Origin: Candidatus Bathyarchaeum tardum
Lineage (GTDB): Archaea > Thermoproteota > Bathyarchaeia > Bathyarchaeales > Bathyarchaeaceae
DNA: 64,000 nucleotides
Assembly (NCBI GenBank): GCA_029762755.1
Contig: JARVGH010000006.1
Coordinates: 124,001-188,000, forward strand
Direction of reading: 5' to 3'
This document shows, in pieces, positions 60,802-64,000 of this stretch; the stretch's first letter is position 1, and each line of letters begins with the position of its first letter. The position numbers and the translations under genes were made by a program. The notes below the pieces were generated by a model. The model was not told where the DNA came from and searched no databases. It was given only the letters and a program-made list of their open reading frames with translations.

Positions 60802-61461
60802 TTAAATTGTGAGCGCCAGTATGCTCGCAGCATCAGACGCAGCTTTGGCTTTATCTGCAGCTTCCTCCAAATGCTGAACAACAGTCCATAATAAGAGCAT
60901 TAACGGAAAATCCATTTTGCTATCAATCAAGGTTATTTCCAGTTGACGATAAAGATCATCAACTATTCTTTCTGCGGCATCAACTTCTCTGGCTTTTTCC
61001 ATTGCCTTGTTTGTGCCATAATTTAGCGTCATTGCAGTTTCTCGTAGTTTGAAGATGGTATCAAACACTGCATCAGAAAGCTTTGCGAGGTCATCTTTAA
61101 TTTGGTTTGGAACTTTCCAGCCTTTCTCCATAATCTGAAGCAAACGAAAAGCGATGCCTTCACAATAATCGGCTATGTTACCTGAAAGGTTAGTGAAACG
61201 CAAAAAGTCTTCACGGCTCATCAAAATGGCGCCTATTTCCGCAAGTTCTCGTGAGACGTTGCGTTGGGCAATATCAACATTGTGTTGCCGAGTTTTTATG
61301 TCTTCAAACAGCTGTTTCACTGAATCTTTATCGCCGTTTACAAATGATGACACTAGCTGAGAAATTTTGCGTGAAATGTCAACTACTTCTCTAAGATGGT
61401 CTCTGGAAACGTCAAGTGCCTTGCGTTTTACCCGTTCTTCAGTCTCTACAGGAAATACCAT
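60802..61461 (-). CDS. DUF47/PhoU-like phosphate transport regulator
   Basis: The protein has about 219 residues, all helical, matching DUF47 (PhoU-like, COG1392): regularly spaced acidic and Asp/Glu residues (SGNIADYCEGIAFRLLQIMEKG, VQHLEEAADKAKAASDA) that bind iron clusters in family members. It is often next to Pit-type phosphate transporters, but none is here. ATG 61461 is preceded by GGTG. Confidence 0.87.
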   Translation of the reverse strand: MVFPVETEERVKRKALDVSRDHLREVVDISRKISQLVSSFVNGDKDSVKQLFEDIKTRQHNVDIAQRNVSRELAEIGAILMSREDFLRFTNLSGNIADYCEGIAFRLLQIMEKGWKVPNQIKDDLAKLSDAVFDTIFKLRETAMTLNYGTNKAMEKAREVDAAERIVDDLYRQLEITLIDSKMDFPLMLLLWTVVQHLEEAADKAKAASDAASILALTI

Positions 61462-61550
61462 TCTGTCGCACCACAACTAATAAGCTATAAACAAATCTAA
61501 GTACGAGAGAGTCTCTTAAAAACAATTAGCTTTTCTGTTCTACAACATTT

Positions 61551-63095
61551 TTAGTGTTCAATTATTTTTCCTAAATCTTCAAAGTTTAGTTTGTTGCGGA
61601 AATAACCATGCAGCAATTCAGGCAGCTCAGTAAGATTGCTTAATACTTGTTTCCAGCTGTCCCGGTCACGCAAAGTAACAGTATTCTTTTCTACAGTGTC
61701 ATAATCCACAGTTAATCCCAGTAGTGTTCCAGCTTCGTCAGCTCGGGCATATCGTCGACCAATGGAACCTGAAACGTCTTTGTTTACAGTAAAGCCTTCG
61801 TCAAGGAGCATGCGATAAACTTTTTCTGCTTTTTCAGGCAAGCCATCTTTGTTTACTAACGGAAAAACACTAATTTGAATTGGAGAAAGGTCACGAGGCA
61901 GACCCAAAACTTTTCGTTTGTTTTTGTCTGCATATGCATATTCTAAAGCAACATAAACTAGACGGTCTAAACCAAAACTGGGCTCAATAACATGAGGAAT
62001 AAAGCGTCGTCCACCGTCTTCAGATTCTTTAAAAGCAGTTAAGTCTACTCCACTTGCTTGCATGTGTCTGCTTAGGTCAAAATCTGTTCGGTAGTTATGC
62101 CCTGAAACTTCGGTCCAGCCCCACCTGTCCAGATATACTTCTTGGTCGAAACCTTCTTGAGAATAATGAGCACGCTCATAATCGAGTTTTTCAATGAAAC
62201 GTTGTTTGTCCTCGGGAACCCCCATTTCCACAAGAAAACGTTTAGCCTGCGCCATAAAATAGGCTAACCATTCTTCTTTGATGATTCCTTTAGCCAATGC
62301 ATCTTTGATTGTAATTTCTATGGGCTCTGTAATGTTCTTAACTTTGTTTTCTGCGAGCAAAAAACGCAATGTCTCGTCTTCTACCTCACTTAGTAAGGGA
62401 CATTTTTTGTCTTCAGGGTCTAAAAAGAACTCAATGTCAATTATTGTAAATTCTCGTAGTCGCACTGGACCTTGTCTTGGAGAAATTTCGTTTCGAAGAG
62501 CCCTCCCTATCTGGGCAACCCCTAAAGGCAAACGGCTTCTGGAACTTTCAAAAATTCGTTTAAACTCGACAAAAATTCCTTGAGCGGCTTCTGGGCGACC
62601 ATAACCAATAGAGTCAGAATAAGGACCAATAGTGGTTTGGAACATTGTCATAATCTGTTCCGCTTTGCTAAAAATTCCGCCACAATCTGGGCATTTGATT
62701 TTGTAGTTTTCAAGTTCAGTTACCACATTTTGAAGCGTAAGTTTTTCAGTTTGGGTGTCAGTCATGTTCGCAAATTCTTGCAGCAGATGGTCAGCCCGAA
62801 ACTTGTTTTTGCATTTTCCACATTCTACTGTGGGTTCTTTGAAATTTTCTACGTGACCAGAAGCCTCCAAAACGTTTGCAGGCGTGATAACTGGAGAGTC
62901 AATTTCAACAATGCCTGAAGGTTGAAGATAGAATTTTCTAAATTTTTCTTCTAATCGTCGTTTAAGTAATGCACCAAGAGGACCATACGTAATGAATCCG
63001 CCGGAACCTCCGTATATTTCGTAGGATGGCCAGAAATATCCTCGGCGTTTTCCCATCTCGCTTATAATTTCATATTTGTCTTTTGGGGGTTTCAT
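61551..63095 (-). CDS. glyS: Glycyl-tRNA synthetase, archaeal class II alpha2
   Basis: The protein has 514 residues. It has the N-terminal RRGYFWPSYEIYGGSGGFITYGPLGALLKRRLEEK and the class II motifs; GQVGRALRNEISPRQG-like IGRALRNEISPRQGPVRLREF is motif 2 and EPSFGLDRLVYVAL is motif 3. CGKC and CPDC form a zinc-finger-like insertion. The C-terminal anticodon-binding domain starts near 400. It charges tRNA-Gly. ATG 63095 follows GGAG. Confidence 0.95.
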   Translation of the reverse strand: MKPPKDKYEIISEMGKRRGYFWPSYEIYGGSGGFITYGPLGALLKRRLEEKFRKFYLQPSGIVEIDSPVITPANVLEASGHVENFKEPTVECGKCKNKFRADHLLQEFANMTDTQTEKLTLQNVVTELENYKIKCPDCGGIFSKAEQIMTMFQTTIGPYSDSIGYGRPEAAQGIFVEFKRIFESSRSRLPLGVAQIGRALRNEISPRQGPVRLREFTIIDIEFFLDPEDKKCPLLSEVEDETLRFLLAENKVKNITEPIEITIKDALAKGIIKEEWLAYFMAQAKRFLVEMGVPEDKQRFIEKLDYERAHYSQEGFDQEVYLDRWGWTEVSGHNYRTDFDLSRHMQASGVDLTAFKESEDGGRRFIPHVIEPSFGLDRLVYVALEYAYADKNKRKVLGLPRDLSPIQISVFPLVNKDGLPEKAEKVYRMLLDEGFTVNKDVSGSIGRRYARADEAGTLLGLTVDYDTVEKNTVTLRDRDSWKQVLSNLTELPELLHGYFRNKLNFEDLGKIIEH

Positions 63096-63158
63096 TTGTA
63101 TACGCTCCGCAAATAATTGGGAATATACAGTCCTACAGTATTACAGACATAAAACTGT

Positions 63159-64000
63159 TCATTTCAACTTAGCTAACTCTGCTTCAAAATGTTCTTTCAT
63201 CCTGTTTTTCTTGGTTAACTCAGCTTTTACTTTGTCAATTATTTTCACGGGGCTTGGGTCTTTACTCTGTAAAATTGCAAGATAAACACTTATGTAATCG
63301 CTCAGACACAAAACAGAAAACATTTTTGCAAGTTTGCTTTGACCGTTAGCATATATTTCTGAAATTGAATTGGCATTTTTGAGAACCAGCTCAGCAGTAG
63401 TTTCTATCCTGTTTTTTATTTCTAAAGGTTCATCAATGTCTCTGATAAGAATAACTGACAATTTTTTGGTCAACTCTGTTGGAGCATCATAACCTACGGT
63501 TTCGTTGTGGTTTAATTCGGGAAAACTATCTGATTTACTGGGAACCTTACTGTTTTCATTAAACTGTGCCTTCAATCTATGTGCTACACTAGTGTATTGC
63601 CTAAACCCGTAAACAACTGGAATAGTGTTCAGTATCTTTTCAGCTATTGTTTTTGCTTTGTTATCTTTCATGGGGATATTTGCGTTGTTTTCTTTGGATA
63701 CTACTTCAATAATTTTGATGGCTTCTTCCAGTTCATCTTCAACATTTGATAAAATGTCCATTTTTTGTAAAAGAATTGCAACTGGAAAAAACAAGTATGG
63801 AATAGCCGCCCGAGGCTGCAAACCCGACGGTATCAAAACGTGAGGTAGATGAAGTTTTTTGCAGAATTCACCTAATTGGCCACCAGAAGTTACGGCAACA
63901 ACTGTACATTTTTTTTGTATGGCAGACAAAAAAGCAGTTAACGTTTCTTCAGTGTTTCCTGAATAACTATTTGCAATAATCAGGGTTTTGTCATTAACGT
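63159..64000 (-). CDS. Bifunctional phosphoglucose/phosphomannose isomerase, 5' partial
   Basis: The C-terminal 280 residues of a PGI/PMI-family SIS-domain protein; the N-terminus lies beyond the right edge. The frame stays open to 64000, and upstream of the first TTG (63929) reads IANSYSGNTEETLTAF, the first SIS phosphate-binding loop. SGLQPRAAIPYLFFP and FPELNHNETVGYDAP follow. It interconverts glucose-6-P or mannose-6-P with fructose-6-P, linking glycogen glucose to glycolysis. Confidence 0.9.
   Translation of the reverse strand, partial: VNDKTLIIANSYSGNTEETLTAFLSAIQKKCTVVAVTSGGQLGEFCKKLHLPHVLIPSGLQPRAAIPYLFFPVAILLQKMDILSNVEDELEEAIKIIEVVSKENNANIPMKDNKAKTIAEKILNTIPVVYGFRQYTSVAHRLKAQFNENSKVPSKSDSFPELNHNETVGYDAPTELTKKLSVILIRDIDEPLEIKNRIETTAELVLKNANSISEIYANGQSKLAKMFSVLCLSDYISVYLAILQSKDPSPVKIIDKVKAELTKKNRMKEHFEAELAKLK

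Overview
The window is archaeal chromosomal DNA. It carries archaeal uL3, uL4, uL23 and uL2, the archaeal GatD/GatE pair, the tRNA-splicing endonuclease EndA, a short archaeal-type triosephosphate isomerase, an archaeal Elp3, NucS, an Nre-family repair protein and a bifunctional-type PGI/PMI. TATA-like boxes precede several genes, and many starts are TTG behind a strong GGTGA(T) Shine-Dalgarno. This gene mix, with a group 4 [NiFe] hydrogenase and cobalt uptake, fits an uncultured anaerobic lineage such as Bathyarchaeia. That placement is inference from gene content; no rRNA or tRNA gene was recognised.

Layout. Bases 1-5 kb hold small genes: a cold-shock protein, a YkgJ-like Cys-cluster protein, a cupin, a DEAD-box helicase and several unknowns. 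From 5.2 to 9.1 kb there are two GT4 glycogen-synthase-like glycosyltransferases, a GalT-like uridylyltransferase and a small winged-helix protein. From 9.2 to 14 kb come a membrane-anchored acetolactate decarboxylase, a methyltransferase with no ordinary start codon, a low-molecular-weight phosphatase and the cobalt transporter cbiMNQO. A one-spacer CRISPR remnant lies at 14.06-14.17 kb. The ribosomal run L3-L4-L23-L2 (14.8-18.4 kb) is interrupted by a TVP38/DedA-like membrane protein and ends at L2 without S19. From 19 to 27.1 kb a Hyf/Ech-like membrane-bound [NiFe] hydrogenase is split over two convergent transcription units: small subunit, large subunit, NuoH-like and ferredoxin genes on +, and NuoN-, HyfE-, NuoL- and NuoC-like genes on -.

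From 27 to 38 kb there is a ferredoxin-reductase-like flavoprotein, a tandem DUF1508 protein, an HDAC-fold deacylase, a winged-helix/DUF5752 protein, an AdoMet-decarboxylase-like protein, an ABC-2 exporter, a NifU-type scaffold, a CHASE4 histidine kinase, and an hcp-arsR operon with a palindrome at its promoter. From 38 to 48.4 kb lies a second alpha-glucan block: a YHS-GT35 phosphorylase fusion, a GH57-DUF5752 enzyme, a debranching enzyme followed by a DUF89 phosphatase in one operon, and triosephosphate isomerase. With the GT4 enzymes and the PGI/PMI at the right edge, the window encodes most of a glycogen synthesis and breakdown route into glycolysis.

The last 15 kb is mostly information processing: Nre and NucS (both with PIP-like C-termini), tandem winged-helix paralogues, Elp3, GatD-GatE, EndA, a PhoU-like DUF47 protein and glycyl-tRNA synthetase, plus an AEC transporter and an SDR oxidoreductase. 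The most unusual items are the YHS-phosphorylase fusion, the DUF5752 domain shared by an amylase and a DNA-binding protein, the split hydrogenase locus, the methyltransferase without a normal start codon, and several strong palindromes at promoters.
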